The notes: a model not told the origin generated them from the letters alone. A stretch of 33,867 nucleotides of DNA from CAYRUZ01 sp964427895 (GCA_964427895.1 CAYRUZ010000010.1:1-33867); one strand, 5' to 3'. Positions 15,875 through 23,910 are shown, numbered from the stretch's first letter. Translations and numbers: made by a program.

Positions 15875-15939
15875 TTCTCGTTTCCCCCTCCGGCCGAAGA
15901 CCCCCTGAGCGTGATCTGGCAAATACGGCCATTGTGTGA

Positions 15940-15945
15940 TAGAAT
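15940..15945 (+). promoter_or_regulatory. -10 box (TAGAAT) of the receiver gene, leaderless geometry
   Basis: An extended -10 (TGA then TAGAAT) ends 7 nt before the ATG at 15953, so the mRNA should start at or very near the start codon. The PLD gene has the same TAGAAT-7 nt-ATG arrangement. Confidence 0.6.
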
Positions 15946-15952
15946 ATAGGGT

Positions 15953-16327
15953 ATGGCTCGTGGTGATATTCTCATCGCCGAGGATGATCCCATCCTCCGC
16001 AACCTCTACATCAAAAAATTTACGCTGAACGCCTACGAGGTCCGCACCGCCGAAGACGGCGAGGAGGCGATTCGCCAAATCGTGGCCAAACCGCCCGAAA
16101 TGCTGCTTTGTGACTTGAACATGCCGAAAGTGAACGGCATGCAGGTCCTGCAGCAATTCCCGCGCAACCGCCGCACCTTCCCGATCATCATCCTGACGAA
16201 TTACGGTGACGAGAAAACCCGCAATACAGCTTTGGAATTGGGCGCGGACGGATACTTCGTCAAAAAGGACATGACGATCAAATCGCTCGTCGAAATGGTG
16301 GAGAAGCTGATGATGTTCAAGCGGTAA
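15953..16327 (+). CDS. Stand-alone response regulator receiver protein
   Basis: 124 aa, a single CheY-like receiver domain with no output domain. Acidic pocket E10-D11-D12 (ILIAEDDPILRN), phosphoacceptor D54 (LLCDLNMPKVNG), switch Thr82 (IIILTN) and conserved Lys at 104/105 (GYFVKKD) are all present, so phosphorylation should be possible. No histidine kinase lies in the window. Proteins of this kind pass signals by protein contact, for example to motility, pilus or kinase partners. It runs tail-to-tail with the PLD gene with no base between the stops. Confidence 0.93.
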   Translation: MARGDILIAEDDPILRNLYIKKFTLNAYEVRTAEDGEEAIRQIVAKPPEMLLCDLNMPKVNGMQVLQQFPRNRRTFPIIILTNYGDEKTRNTALELGADGYFVKKDMTIKSLVEMVEKLMMFKR

Positions 16328-17494
16328 TCACAGTCCGAAGAACGCGAGCCACCGCGAGAGCCACCGCAAGGGCGGCAATCCCGCCAACGGACGGCTTATC
16401 AAGATGTCTTCGCGAAGTGATTCGCGCAATTTACGGATGAATTCCCCGTTGCTGGGACCCACGAGAACGTTCACCTCGCCCATGCTGTCGAGCGAGGAAC
16501 GCATCATATTGGCCGATCCGAGGAAAGCGATGGACTTGTCGATGAGCATGATCTTGGCATGCGAATCACGCGGGTAGATGAGGACCTGCAGATTGGCCCC
16601 TTTCCTCTCGGTGACCAGGCGTCCGACGGCACGCATGTTGGCATGATGATGCACGTCGGTCATGTGGGGGACGATGATGGTGATGCGGATATCATCGGCG
16701 CTGCGGGCGACAAGCGCGTCGATGACGGCTCCGTCGGACAAATAGCAGTGCTCCAACACGATCGACTTCTTTGCCCCTTGGATGAGTTTCATCACCTGAT
16801 GACGGATGTCTTTGCGCGCGCCTCGATTCATCACCAATGTCAGCTGCTCATCGCCCGGAGGGCTGGCCGTCAAAAACTGCTCCACGAAGCGCCGTCCGCG
16901 GATCTCGACCATGTGATCCTGCAGCGTGTAGTGATACTCGTCGGCAATGTTCATGCCGGTGAGGATGATGGTGTGATCGTCGATGACGTAGACCTTGGCG
17001 TGGTCATGATGATCGGCGTAATGGATGCGGATATTCGGATGATTCCAGAAGCGACGCCACAGCCGGGAATCCTCGAACTGGGTCGCGAGGAAATCCTGCC
17101 CCTTCTCGAATAAGTCACCGACGCCCTCTTTCGTAATGTCGACCGTCACTCCGCGGTCCGCCGCGTCGACGATGGCTTCTGCCACACCCCGTCCAGTCTT
17201 GTCGTCCTTCCAGATGAACATCTGGATGACCACGGAAACCTGCGCCTTGCGGATCAGGCGCTCGATGCGCGCAAACGCCTTGCGGCCGCCGACGTACAGC
17301 CGCACGTCGCGGCGGACTGCCGTACTGACCAATTCGCTGAATTTGCGCCCCTTGAGGATGAATTGCGCCCTGGTCTTGTAGAGCAGCCGAAACCCCTCGA
17401 TTTTGCGCTGTCCGCCGGGACCCCACAGGTACTGCAGAATTCCTCGCAGGACACTGCGAATCCGGCGTCCGGATGGAGAGCTGAATAGGCCCAT
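16328..17494 (-). CDS. Phospholipase D-family protein, cardiolipin synthase-like
   Basis: 388 aa. Two complete HKD motifs: H165-x-K167-(x4)-D172 (HAKVYVIDDHTIILTGMN) and H312-x-K314-(x4)-D319 (SHAKIMLIDKSIAFLGSANM). The spacing and the GxxN/GSxN residues after each motif fit bacterial cardiolipin synthases (ClsB-like), which join two phosphatidylglycerols or a PG and a PE. The two N-terminal membrane helices of ClsA are missing. A basic, amphipathic C-terminus (LRWLSRWLAFFGL) may touch the membrane. Other PLD phosphodiesterases cannot be excluded. The ATG at 17494 lies 7 nt after TAGAAT. Confidence 0.88.
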   Translation of the reverse strand: MGLFSSPSGRRIRSVLRGILQYLWGPGGQRKIEGFRLLYKTRAQFILKGRKFSELVSTAVRRDVRLYVGGRKAFARIERLIRKAQVSVVIQMFIWKDDKTGRGVAEAIVDAADRGVTVDITKEGVGDLFEKGQDFLATQFEDSRLWRRFWNHPNIRIHYADHHDHAKVYVIDDHTIILTGMNIADEYHYTLQDHMVEIRGRRFVEQFLTASPPGDEQLTLVMNRGARKDIRHQVMKLIQGAKKSIVLEHCYLSDGAVIDALVARSADDIRITIIVPHMTDVHHHANMRAVGRLVTERKGANLQVLIYPRDSHAKIMLIDKSIAFLGSANMMRSSLDSMGEVNVLVGPSNGEFIRKLRESLREDILISRPLAGLPPLRWLSRWLAFFGL

Positions 17495-17501
17495 CCATCC
17501 G

Positions 17502-17507
17502 ATTCTA
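17502..17507 (-). promoter_or_regulatory. -10 box (TAGAAT) of the PLD gene, leaderless geometry
   Basis: TAGAAT on the minus strand, then 7 nt, then the ATG. No Shine-Dalgarno and no clear -35. Confidence 0.5.
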
Positions 17508-17567
17508 GCCTACGATTCAGGACGGGCTACAAGGGCAGAATGTCTGTGATGGAAGCGCAAAGAGTGG

Positions 17568-17581
17568 TATACTGCTACGAT
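17568..17581 (+). promoter_or_regulatory. -10 region of the TraG/VirD4-like gene
   Basis: An extended -10 (TGG then TATACT, 17568-17573) lies 16 nt before the ATG. TACGAT (17576-17581) lies 8 nt before it. Either gives an mRNA with almost no leader. Confidence 0.45.
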
Positions 17582-17589
17582 ACGGGTAC

Positions 17590-20076
17590 ATGGCGAATCT
17601 GCTCCTGTTCGTCGGCCTTCTCGCCGCAGCCGTCTGCGGAGTGGCTGCTGTGCTCGCCTTTACACGCTGGCTCGCGGACCGCAAGCGCGCGGAAGACCTG
17701 GTTTTCTTGCAATTACTCGTGCCGAAGAAGGAATCCCGCGAAGAGAAGGATGCGGCCACCGACCAATTCGGACGCGATTTCAAAGAAGTGATCGGCGTGA
17801 TGGATCACCTGTTTCAATCGATGCACGGCATTTACGACGGTTCGCTCCGACGTTTCTTCGTCGGACAACCGTACTTCTCGCTCGAATACGCGGCCCTTGC
17901 CGGTGAGATCCTGTTCTTCGTGGTCTGTCCCCGCAGACTCGCTGGACTCATCGAGAAGCAGATCACATCGTTCTACCCCGACTGCGTCATCGACGAGGTC
18001 GAGGACTACAACATCTTCACCGAGAAATCCTGGGTGGAGGCGCGCAGTCTTCTGCCGGGGAAACCTTTCACGTCCGTCTTCAAGACATACCAAAGCCTCA
18101 AGAGCGATCCGCTCAACGCCATTACCAATGCCTTCTCCAAGCTGCGCAGCGACGAGGGGGCCGCGGTGCAGTTCATCATCCGGCCCGCCAAACCGGGCTG
18201 GCAGGCGAAACTGCAGAAAGAGGCTTCCGCCCTCCTAAACCCCAAGAAAAAGCGCGGCGGATTCAGCATGTTCAATCCCCTTTCGTGGGTCGCGGCGTTC
18301 TTCCGGGTGATGACCTCGAACGATGCGGCAAAAGAACTGCAACAGGGGGATGAATCGTCGCACGACCGCGTATCCTCTGCCGTCGAGGAATACAGCAAGA
18401 CGGTGGACGAGAAGGCGGGAAATCCCGGCTTCCGCACCATCATCCGTCTCGTCTCCTCCGCCAACAGCCAGCCGCGGGCAGCCGATATCCTCCAATCGGT
18501 CGTGGCGAGCTTCGGCCAGTTCAACGACGTGCGCGGCAACAGCTTCGCGAAGTCGACGATGGAAAGCCGGACGAGCGTGATCAAGCGTTTCATTCAGCGC
18601 AACCCGCGCCGCACGTGGCTGTTGCGCCTCACGTCGCACCGCTTCCTCCTGGGCACCGCCGAACTGGCCAGCCTCTTCCATCTTCCGCACATCAAGTACA
18701 ACAAGGTGGAAACGATCAAATGGCAGAATTTCAAGCTGGCCCCCGCGCCGATGAACATGCCGAGCGACGGCTTGTTCCTCGGCTACAACGCCTACCGCGG
18801 CGAGAAGCGCAAAATCTACATGGAGAACGACGACCGCTTCCGTCACTTCTACATCATCGGACAAACGGGAACGGGAAAATCCTCGATCATCCAGCTGATG
18901 GCCCGCCAGGATTTCAACAACGGCAAGGGCGTCTGCGTCGTCGACCCGCACGGATCGCTCATCGACGATCTTCTTCCGTACATTCCCCGCGAACGCGCCG
19001 ACGACGTCATTTACTTCAATCCGGCCGACATGGAGCGGCCCATGGGATTGAACTTGCTCGAAGGGAAGACGCCGGAAGAACGCGACCTCATTGCGCTGGA
19101 CGCCATGAACATGATGGTGAAGATGTTCGGCGAAGAAGTGTTCGGACCGCGCATCCAAGACTACTTCCGTAACGGCTGTCTCACGCTGATGGAAGACGAG
19201 GAGGAAGGCGGCGCAATTACCGACCTCGTGCGCCTTTTCACCGACGACGATTGGCAGCGCTACAAGGTGGCCAAGGTGAAGAACCCGATCGTCAAATCCT
19301 TCTGGGAAAACCAGATGGCGAAAACGGGCCAGCGCGAGAAGCAGGAGATGATCCCGTACTTCGCGGCGAAGTTCGGACAGTTCTACACGAACACGCTCAT
19401 GCGCAACATCGTCGGCCAGACGCGCAGCAGCTTCGACATCGCCGACTGCATGAACAACGGCAAGATCATCATGATGAACCTGTCGAAAGGACTGATCGGC
19501 GACATCAACTCGACGCTTCTCGGCATGATCGTGGTCAACAAGATCCAGGTGGCGGCCATGCGCCGACAGCGTGAGAGCAGCGAAAAGCGAAAGGACTTCT
19601 ACCTCTACATCGACGAATTCCAGAACTTCGTCACGCCGAGTATCGAATCCATCCTTTCCGAGGCCCGTAAGTACCGCCTCGGTTTGATCCTCGCACACCA
19701 GTACATCGACCAGCTTGAGAAGGAGAGCAAGCTTGCAGGCAGCGTCAGCCTGAAAGGCGCGATCTTCGGCAACGTCGGATCGATGATGTTCTACAAGATC
19801 GGCCCGCAGGACGCGGAGGTCGCGGCGAAGGAAATGGCCCCGGTGTTCTCGGAACAGGACCTGGTGAACATGGACAAGTTCAAGGGAGCGATGAAGCTCT
19901 GCGTCGACGGACAGCCGAGCAAGCCGTTCACCATCGACGTTCCTCGCCCGTGGCTCGATACGACCTACACGAAAGACGCGACGGCCGCGGAAGCATACAA
20001 GCAGTTGTCGCGCCTCAAGTACGGACGCCAAAAAGATTTCGTCAGCCGTGAGATTTTGCGACGCATCGGCGTGTAA
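17590..20076 (+). CDS. VirD4/TraG-type (type IV secretion) DNA-binding ATPase
   Basis: 828 aa. Residues 1-25 are a membrane helix (LLLFVGLLAAAVCGVAAVLA). A ~390-residue region of unknown fold follows. The motor then carries Walker A GQTGTGKS (424-431), VDPHGSLIDDLLPYIP, Walker B YLYIDE (671-676) and the sensor-like AHQYIDQL (702-709). This is the pattern of VirD4/TraG/TraD coupling ATPases, hexameric motors at the inner membrane that feed DNA or protein to a channel. Similar single genes without a full T4SS operon are common in CPR genomes, where DNA uptake or pilus roles have been suggested. No relaxase or mating genes are visible here. The stop abuts the sortase stop with no gap. Confidence 0.88.
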   Translation: MANLLLFVGLLAAAVCGVAAVLAFTRWLADRKRAEDLVFLQLLVPKKESREEKDAATDQFGRDFKEVIGVMDHLFQSMHGIYDGSLRRFFVGQPYFSLEYAALAGEILFFVVCPRRLAGLIEKQITSFYPDCVIDEVEDYNIFTEKSWVEARSLLPGKPFTSVFKTYQSLKSDPLNAITNAFSKLRSDEGAAVQFIIRPAKPGWQAKLQKEASALLNPKKKRGGFSMFNPLSWVAAFFRVMTSNDAAKELQQGDESSHDRVSSAVEEYSKTVDEKAGNPGFRTIIRLVSSANSQPRAADILQSVVASFGQFNDVRGNSFAKSTMESRTSVIKRFIQRNPRRTWLLRLTSHRFLLGTAELASLFHLPHIKYNKVETIKWQNFKLAPAPMNMPSDGLFLGYNAYRGEKRKIYMENDDRFRHFYIIGQTGTGKSSIIQLMARQDFNNGKGVCVVDPHGSLIDDLLPYIPRERADDVIYFNPADMERPMGLNLLEGKTPEERDLIALDAMNMMVKMFGEEVFGPRIQDYFRNGCLTLMEDEEEGGAITDLVRLFTDDDWQRYKVAKVKNPIVKSFWENQMAKTGQREKQEMIPYFAAKFGQFYTNTLMRNIVGQTRSSFDIADCMNNGKIIMMNLSKGLIGDINSTLLGMIVVNKIQVAAMRRQRESSEKRKDFYLYIDEFQNFVTPSIESILSEARKYRLGLILAHQYIDQLEKESKLAGSVSLKGAIFGNVGSMMFYKIGPQDAEVAAKEMAPVFSEQDLVNMDKFKGAMKLCVDGQPSKPFTIDVPRPWLDTTYTKDATAAEAYKQLSRLKYGRQKDFVSREILRRIGV

Positions 20077-21150
20077 TCACCGCAACGGAATGACGTCCAC
20101 CGGTGCGGCCCGCACCAGGTAGCGTTCGCTGATGTCGTCCGGCGGCCAGCAGGTATAGAGCACGAGCTGTTCGCCGTCGCCGTCGCTGCGCAGCGCGCTG
20201 AAATCCGTCGCAGGGATCGTCTCCTTCGTCGTGACGGCGTACACGTACAGGAAGCCGTTGTAGGTGACGTATACGCGGTCTGCGATATTCAACTGATTGA
20301 TCTGGCGGAAGATGCGGGCATACGGCGATACATCCCACGGCCAGCTGCTGCTGTGTCCGTACAAGAGGACCATGCTCTGGTTGCCGGGATAGCTGAACAG
20401 GTGACCGACCCCCTGACTGAGAGGAACGAGCAATCCGTCATGGGTCGTCGGATCGTCCGGATGCGACACGTGCAGATCCGCGATGCCCAGAGTGGGCATG
20501 GTGATGGCGAATCCATCCGCCGATGCATATTGCAGCGCCTGCTGCTGCTCTGCCGTGAGCGACGCCGGAGCATTCTGGGCGATCTGGAACGGCGAAGCAT
20601 CCTGTGCGTCGCCGTTCGCTGCGACGATGGTCGCGGATGATGTCGAAGACGCGGTCGAGGATTGACTGAGCAACGCAAGGAAATCACCGCGAGAAACGGT
20701 GTCGTTATCGGCGTATCCCTCGGGAACCGCGATGGCAGCGGAGCGCAGAAGCGCGGCGATCGCGGGCAATTCTTCAACAGCGCTACCGGACGCCGCGGCA
20801 ATCGCGATCAGACCCAGTGAGCGAGCGCGTATGCGCAGCGCATCGCCGTACGAGATGGGATCGGACGGACGGAAACTCCCGTCGTCATACAATTCGATCA
20901 GACCCTGTTCGAAAGCCGTTTCCACGTACGGCGCGTACCACGAACGCTGGTCGACATCCCACGCCACCGGCAAAAGGGGCATCCGCTGGCGGAATTGCTC
21001 GGCACGGTCATGGCCGCCCGGGTCGGTCTCGACGATGCGCTTGTACGCTTCGGCCCTGCTCAAGGGGTCCTGCACGGCAAGTTGCGCGGAAACACCACCG
21101 GCAACGAAGAGGAAAAGGCTTGCCGCTGCCGCAATCGCCACGCGTCGCAT
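20077..21150 (-). CDS. Secreted sortase with an N-terminal S-layer-homology domain
   Basis: 357 aa from the ATG at 21150. Two ATGs further upstream (21171, 21180) fall between the -10 and -35 boxes, so they are unlikely starts. Residues 1-22 are a signal peptide (MRRVAIAAAASLFLFVAGGV, then SA). Residues ~68-112 (WYAPYVETAFEQGLIELYDD, then GSFRPSDPISYGDALRIRAR) form an SLH module. A low-complexity Ala/Ser/Gln linker follows. The sortase fold spans ~208-357 with catalytic His266 (LLYGHSSSW), Cys334 (LYTCWPP) and an Arg at 343 or 347 (SERYLVR). Sortases cut a surface protein at an LPxTG-like motif and attach it. The SLH part could hold the enzyme at the wall or S-layer. Class is uncertain (E/D-like). 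Confidence 0.87.
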   Translation of the reverse strand: MRRVAIAAAASLFLFVAGGVSAQLAVQDPLSRAEAYKRIVETDPGGHDRAEQFRQRMPLLPVAWDVDQRSWYAPYVETAFEQGLIELYDDGSFRPSDPISYGDALRIRARSLGLIAIAAASGSAVEELPAIAALLRSAAIAVPEGYADNDTVSRGDFLALLSQSSTASSTSSATIVAANGDAQDASPFQIAQNAPASLTAEQQQALQYASADGFAITMPTLGIADLHVSHPDDPTTHDGLLVPLSQGVGHLFSYPGNQSMVLLYGHSSSWPWDVSPYARIFRQINQLNIADRVYVTYNGFLYVYAVTTKETIPATDFSALRSDGDGEQLVLYTCWPPDDISERYLVRAAPVDVIPLR

Positions 21151-21160
21151 AAGTGCGTTT

Positions 21161-21188
21161 ACTTTACTCATTATTTGCATTTTGTCAA
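21161..21188 (-). promoter_or_regulatory. Sortase promoter, consensus -35
   Basis: TTGACA (21183-21188), a 16-bp spacer and TAAAGT (21161-21166), then 10 nt to the ATG at 21150. It decides the start codon and gives a nearly leaderless mRNA. Confidence 0.6.
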
Positions 21189-21245
21189 TATTTCAGGGCG
21201 AAGAGCCGATTTGGGCGTATCGCTCGCACCAAAGCCAAACTCCTG

Positions 21246-21251
21246 TATCCT
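21246..21251 (+). promoter_or_regulatory. -10 box (TATCCT) of ychF, leaderless geometry
   Basis: TATCCT, 9 nt, ATG. The surrounding sequence (TATCCTGCCC) is shared with the glyS promoter at 11081. Confidence 0.5.
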
Positions 21252-21260
21252 GCCCAGGCT

Positions 21261-22355
21261 ATGGCACTCCGCATGGGTATCGTCGGTCTACCGAACGTGG
21301 GCAAATCCACGCTTTTCAACGCACTTACGCGCAGCCGCGGAGCACAAGCGGCCAATTACCCCTTCTGCACCATCGACCCCAACGTGGGAGTGGTGGAAGT
21401 GCCGGATGAGCGCCTGACGAAGCTCTCGGAGATCGTGCATCCCGAGAAAGTCATTCCCGCCGCGGTCGAGTTCGTCGATATCGCGGGCCTGGTGCGCGGC
21501 GCAAGCAAAGGCGAGGGACTGGGCAACAAATTCCTCAGCCACATCCGCGAGGTGGATGCCATCTGCCATGTGGTACGACTATTCCCAGAGGGTGACGTGA
21601 TCCACGTCGAAGGATCGGTACAACCGTCGCGCGATCGTGAAATCATCGAGACGGAACTCGCACTTTCCGATCTTGAATCGCTCACGAAGTACCGTGACAA
21701 GCTCCAGGGTGCCGCGCGCACGGGTGATAAAGACAAAATGGCGGAAATGGCAGTCGCGGATGCCATCATCACGGTCCTCCAAACGGGCAAAATGGCGATT
21801 GCCACGCCCCTCGACGAGGATGCCGTCGCCATCGCGAAGCGCTTCAATTTGCTAACGTACAAACCCATCGTCTACGCCGCGAATGTCTCCGAAACGCAGT
21901 TGGGCACGACGACCATCGCGCAAGCCCAGCAAGAACTGGGGCTCCCCTCGAATGCGCAAGTCGTACTTATTTCGGCCAAGCTGGAAGAGGATCTGCAAGA
22001 TCTCAACCCGGAAGAAGGAAAAGCGTTGCTGAAAGAACTCAACGTGTCGTCCTCGGGCCTCGAGACACTCATCAAAGCCGCCTACGCGGTCTTGGGATAT
22101 CAGACCTACTTCACCGCGGGAGAAAAGGAGGTACGTGCATGGACGATCCACAAGGGCGACACTGCACCGCAGGCGGCGGGCGTCATCCATACGGATTTCG
22201 AGAAGGGATTCATCCGTGCAGAAACGATCGCCTATGCCGACTACGTTGCGTGCGGTGGAGAGGCCAAAGCGCGCGAAACCGGCAAGCTCCGGACGGAAGG
22301 AAAAACCTACGTGGTCCAGGACGGGGACGTGATGCACTTCCGTTTCAACGTCTGA
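21261..22355 (+). CDS. ychF: Redox-responsive P-loop ATPase/GTPase YchF (OLA1 family)
   Basis: 364 aa, almost exactly the family length (363 in E. coli). Universally conserved ribosome-associated ATPase linked to stress responses. P-loop GLPNVGKST (residues 9-17), switch-region YPFCTIDPNVGVVEVPDERL, G3 DIAGLVRGASKGEGLGN, and the family-specific NVSE in place of NKxD, which favours ATP. The C-terminal TGS domain is at ~280-364 (TYFTAGEKEVRAWTIHKGDT, ending DGDVMHFRFNV). The ATG at 21261 was chosen because it follows the -10 box and gives the normal N-terminus. The stop TGA shares its last A with the next ATG. Confidence 0.96.
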   Translation: MALRMGIVGLPNVGKSTLFNALTRSRGAQAANYPFCTIDPNVGVVEVPDERLTKLSEIVHPEKVIPAAVEFVDIAGLVRGASKGEGLGNKFLSHIREVDAICHVVRLFPEGDVIHVEGSVQPSRDREIIETELALSDLESLTKYRDKLQGAARTGDKDKMAEMAVADAIITVLQTGKMAIATPLDEDAVAIAKRFNLLTYKPIVYAANVSETQLGTTTIAQAQQELGLPSNAQVVLISAKLEEDLQDLNPEEGKALLKELNVSSSGLETLIKAAYAVLGYQTYFTAGEKEVRAWTIHKGDTAPQAAGVIHTDFEKGFIRAETIAYADYVACGGEAKARETGKLRTEGKTYVVQDGDVMHFRFNV

Positions 22356-22669
22356 TGGTCTTCATCGCACGCCAGGAACCGTTCACCTGCGAGCACTGCG
22401 GACGTCCGGTTGAACCATTGGAAAAAGGGAGTTATCGCAATCACTGTCCGTTCTGCTTGTGGTCCAAACACGTCGATCGCGACGGACCTGGCGACCGCCT
22501 TTCGGCATGCGGCGGATTGATGGAGCCGACCGGCATCGATTCACGCTCCGGCAAGGGCTGGATGCTTATCCATCGATGCCAGAAATGCGGCAAGCTGATA
22601 CGGAATAAGGCCGCGCCGGATGACGAACTGACGGCGATGTCGGCGCCTGAATTTCCAGGCATGGAATAA
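22355..22669 (+). CDS. RNHCP-domain zinc protein
   Basis: 104 aa. It carries the name-giving motif (YRNHCPFCLWSKHVD, about residues 28-42), an N-terminal CEHCG pair, CGGLMEP, and a C-terminal HRCQKCGKLIRNK. That makes three CxxC-type knuckles likely to bind one or two zinc ions. The family is small and of unknown function. The ATG overlaps the ychF stop by one base (TGATG), so translation is probably coupled and the pair may act together on ribosomes or RNA; that role is inference. The true start is the overlapping ATG, since upstream codons lie inside ychF. Confidence 0.85.
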   Translation: MVFIARQEPFTCEHCGRPVEPLEKGSYRNHCPFCLWSKHVDRDGPGDRLSACGGLMEPTGIDSRSGKGWMLIHRCQKCGKLIRNKAAPDDELTAMSAPEFPGME

Positions 22670-22688
22670 AAATGTGTACGCATTTTTT
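22663..22688 (+). terminator. AT-rich hairpin overlapping the RNHCP stop (element copy C)
   Basis: A near-perfect palindrome, AAAAATG..GTAC..CATTTTT, starting inside the stop codon (TAA 22667-22669) and ending in T6. It resembles the elements at 12512 and 29161. Copies A and C also share AGGGCTCT a short way downstream. Confidence 0.6.
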
Positions 22689-22720
22689 CTCTCTTGCAAG
22701 GGCTCTTATGGATTCGTCTC

Positions 22721-22748
22721 TTGCACATATTTTTTGAACAACTAGATT
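22721..22748 (+). promoter_or_regulatory. Promoter-like pair of a short intergenic transcript
   Basis: TTGCAC (22721-22726), a 16-bp spacer and TAGATT (22743-22748). It faces away from the upstream gene and no long gene follows on this strand until 23548. Confidence 0.5.
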
Positions 22749-22754
22749 GTGCAC

Positions 22755-22935
22755 GTCTGCAAGTCACTCCCATGCGCGGCGTTCTTCTTTTGCTTTCGCT
22801 CTTCGGCATCCTCTTCATCACTCTGTGAATCTGTCCCCTGCCTGAAGGTGTACCGACACCTCGGGATGCACGGCTTTACACGACATCGATGAACTACGCC
22901 TTATCGCTCTTCGTTGTTTGCGCTGGCGTTTTTTT
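22755..22935 (+). ncRNA. Candidate ~180-nt transcript of unknown function
   Basis: It lies between the promoter-like pair and a possible terminator (ACGCC 22896-22900 with GGCGT 22925-22929, then T7). It holds a perfect hairpin AGGTGT-ACCG-ACACCT (22846-22861) and the 9-mer CGCTCTTCG twice. I could not match it to 6S, SRP, tmRNA or RNase P RNA by eye. Confidence 0.3.
22772..22828 (+). CDS. Possible 18-aa hydrophobic peptide
   Basis: The codons read MRGVLLLLSLFGILFITL, stop: one Arg followed by a single membrane-helix-like stretch. It begins about 17 nt after the predicted transcription start. No Shine-Dalgarno is visible. It could be a small membrane or toxin-like peptide, or a chance ORF in an RNA. 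Composition alone cannot decide. Confidence 0.25.
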   Translation: MRGVLLLLSLFGILFITL

Positions 22936-22975
22936 AGATCAACAGCTCTGCTGAAGAACGGGATTCGCAGTGGAA

Positions 22976-23422
22976 TCACGCATCGCCGGTCGTGAGCTGC
23001 GACGTGTAGCGATCCGAGAGCGTGGGCTTGATGGGGAATTTATCCGTGACGTTCCCCTCGGGGACGATGACAAGGCGGTCCTGCGCTTTGGGCTGTCGCT
23101 GTATGCGCACCTCGAATTTACCCTGCTCGATGGCGGCGCGCGTTTCGGGGGAAACAGACTGATCCCCCTCCAGAACGGCATCGATCCCCTGCTCACGTAC
23201 GTCTTGCTCCACGGCCGATTTCAGGCGTTCGGGCAGATTTGGCTGTGTCTCTATCGCGAAGCTTAAATCCGCCATTTGCTCGTTACGCTTCATTTCCCGG
23301 GCAAGGTCTTCGGGGCCTTTCACGCGATCCCGCAGCGCTTCATAGGCTTCGGGGCTGCGCATACGGTGGCGAATCTTCTCGCGCTCGTGTGTGGGGATGT
23401 GATCCATCCAGGAATCAGCCAT
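22976..23422 (-). CDS. Hypothetical charged cytoplasmic protein
   Basis: 148 aa; I do not recognise it. The start at 23422 (MADSWMDHIPTHEREKIRHR) is 6 nt after a TATACT box. A longer frame would run through that promoter. The protein is rich in Arg, Glu, Asp and Gln with no Cys cluster, signal peptide or membrane helix. The first half looks helical (MRSPEAYEALRDRVKGPEDL). The C-terminal third (KFEVRIQRQPKAQDRLVIVP) looks like a small beta segment. No motif of known catalysis is visible. It is convergent with the short transcript region and divergent from the His-rich membrane protein gene. Confidence 0.7.
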   Translation of the reverse strand: MADSWMDHIPTHEREKIRHRMRSPEAYEALRDRVKGPEDLAREMKRNEQMADLSFAIETQPNLPERLKSAVEQDVREQGIDAVLEGDQSVSPETRAAIEQGKFEVRIQRQPKAQDRLVIVPEGNVTDKFPIKPTLSDRYTSQLTTGDA

Positions 23423-23428
23423 GGAGCG

Positions 23429-23434
23429 AGTATA
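23429..23434 (-). promoter_or_regulatory. -10 box (TATACT) of the hypothetical gene, leaderless geometry
   Basis: TATACT on the minus strand ends 6 nt before the ATG at 23422. No Shine-Dalgarno. Confidence 0.5.
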
Positions 23435-23481
23435 CCCCGTCTTCCGCCATGATTTCACAAAGCCTGCTGCCCGCTCAATAT

Positions 23482-23509
23482 TTGCAATATTTTAGAAAGA
23501 TATTATAAT
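23482..23509 (+). promoter_or_regulatory. Consensus-like sigma70 promoter
   Basis: TTGCAA (23482-23487), a 16-bp spacer and the perfect -10 TATAAT (23504-23509). It drives the His-rich membrane protein gene with a leader of about 30 nt that includes the Shine-Dalgarno GGAGGT (23537-23542), 5 nt before the ATG. Confidence 0.75.
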
Positions 23510-23547
23510 GCGCAAGCCCTTTCTGTCTTTCAAATCGGAGGTAGGCG

Positions 23548-23898
23548 ATGAATGTCCGTACCGCACGTGTTGGACTGTACGTCAACGCGCTGCTGCTCGG
23601 GGTGGTGCTTGCACTGCTCATGGGCACTATGCCCGCTGATGCGGGTTGGACCAGCTGGATGCTGTGTGGCATCGCTGGAGTGAGCATGGCCATGGGTGTG
23701 CTTGGCCAGCAGATGAGTACCGTGTGGCTGGTAAAACGCCAGCACCACGACAACAGAGCGCACGACACGAATCAGGAGCAACGGGAGGCACACGATCACG
23801 ATGCCCGTCGGTCGACGATGTGGTCATGGATCAGCATTGCCGTCGGTCTGCTTGGACTGATGGGACTGATGGCGATGCGATTCATATTGGCGGCATAA
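23548..23898 (+). CDS. Small three-helix membrane protein with a His-rich loop
   Basis: 116 aa, family not recognised. Predicted helices at ~8-28 (VGLYVNALLLGVVLALLMGT), ~37-61 and ~92-114 (ISIAVGLLGLMGLMAMRFIL). Between helices 2 and 3 is a hydrophilic loop rich in His, Asp and Gln (KRQHHDNRAHD, then EAHDHDARR), which might bind a metal ion; this is inference. Unlike most neighbours it has a consensus promoter and a strong Shine-Dalgarno (GGAGGT), so it is probably well expressed. Two hairpins follow the stop. It is convergent with nrdJ. Confidence 0.75.
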   Translation: MNVRTARVGLYVNALLLGVVLALLMGTMPADAGWTSWMLCGIAGVSMAMGVLGQQMSTVWLVKRQHHDNRAHDTNQEQREAHDHDARRSTMWSWISIAVGLLGLMGLMAMRFILAA

Positions 23899-23910
23899 AA
23901 GGGCTCTTGA

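Noticed and set aside
15817..16156. N-terminal extension of the small Cys-repeat protein
   Set aside because: It would overlap the receiver gene and bury the signal peptide; a promoter lies within it.
18235..20031. 598-residue minus-strand frame opposite the TraG-like gene
   Set aside because: Low-complexity Val/His/Arg translation with no domain. The plus strand has Walker A and B.
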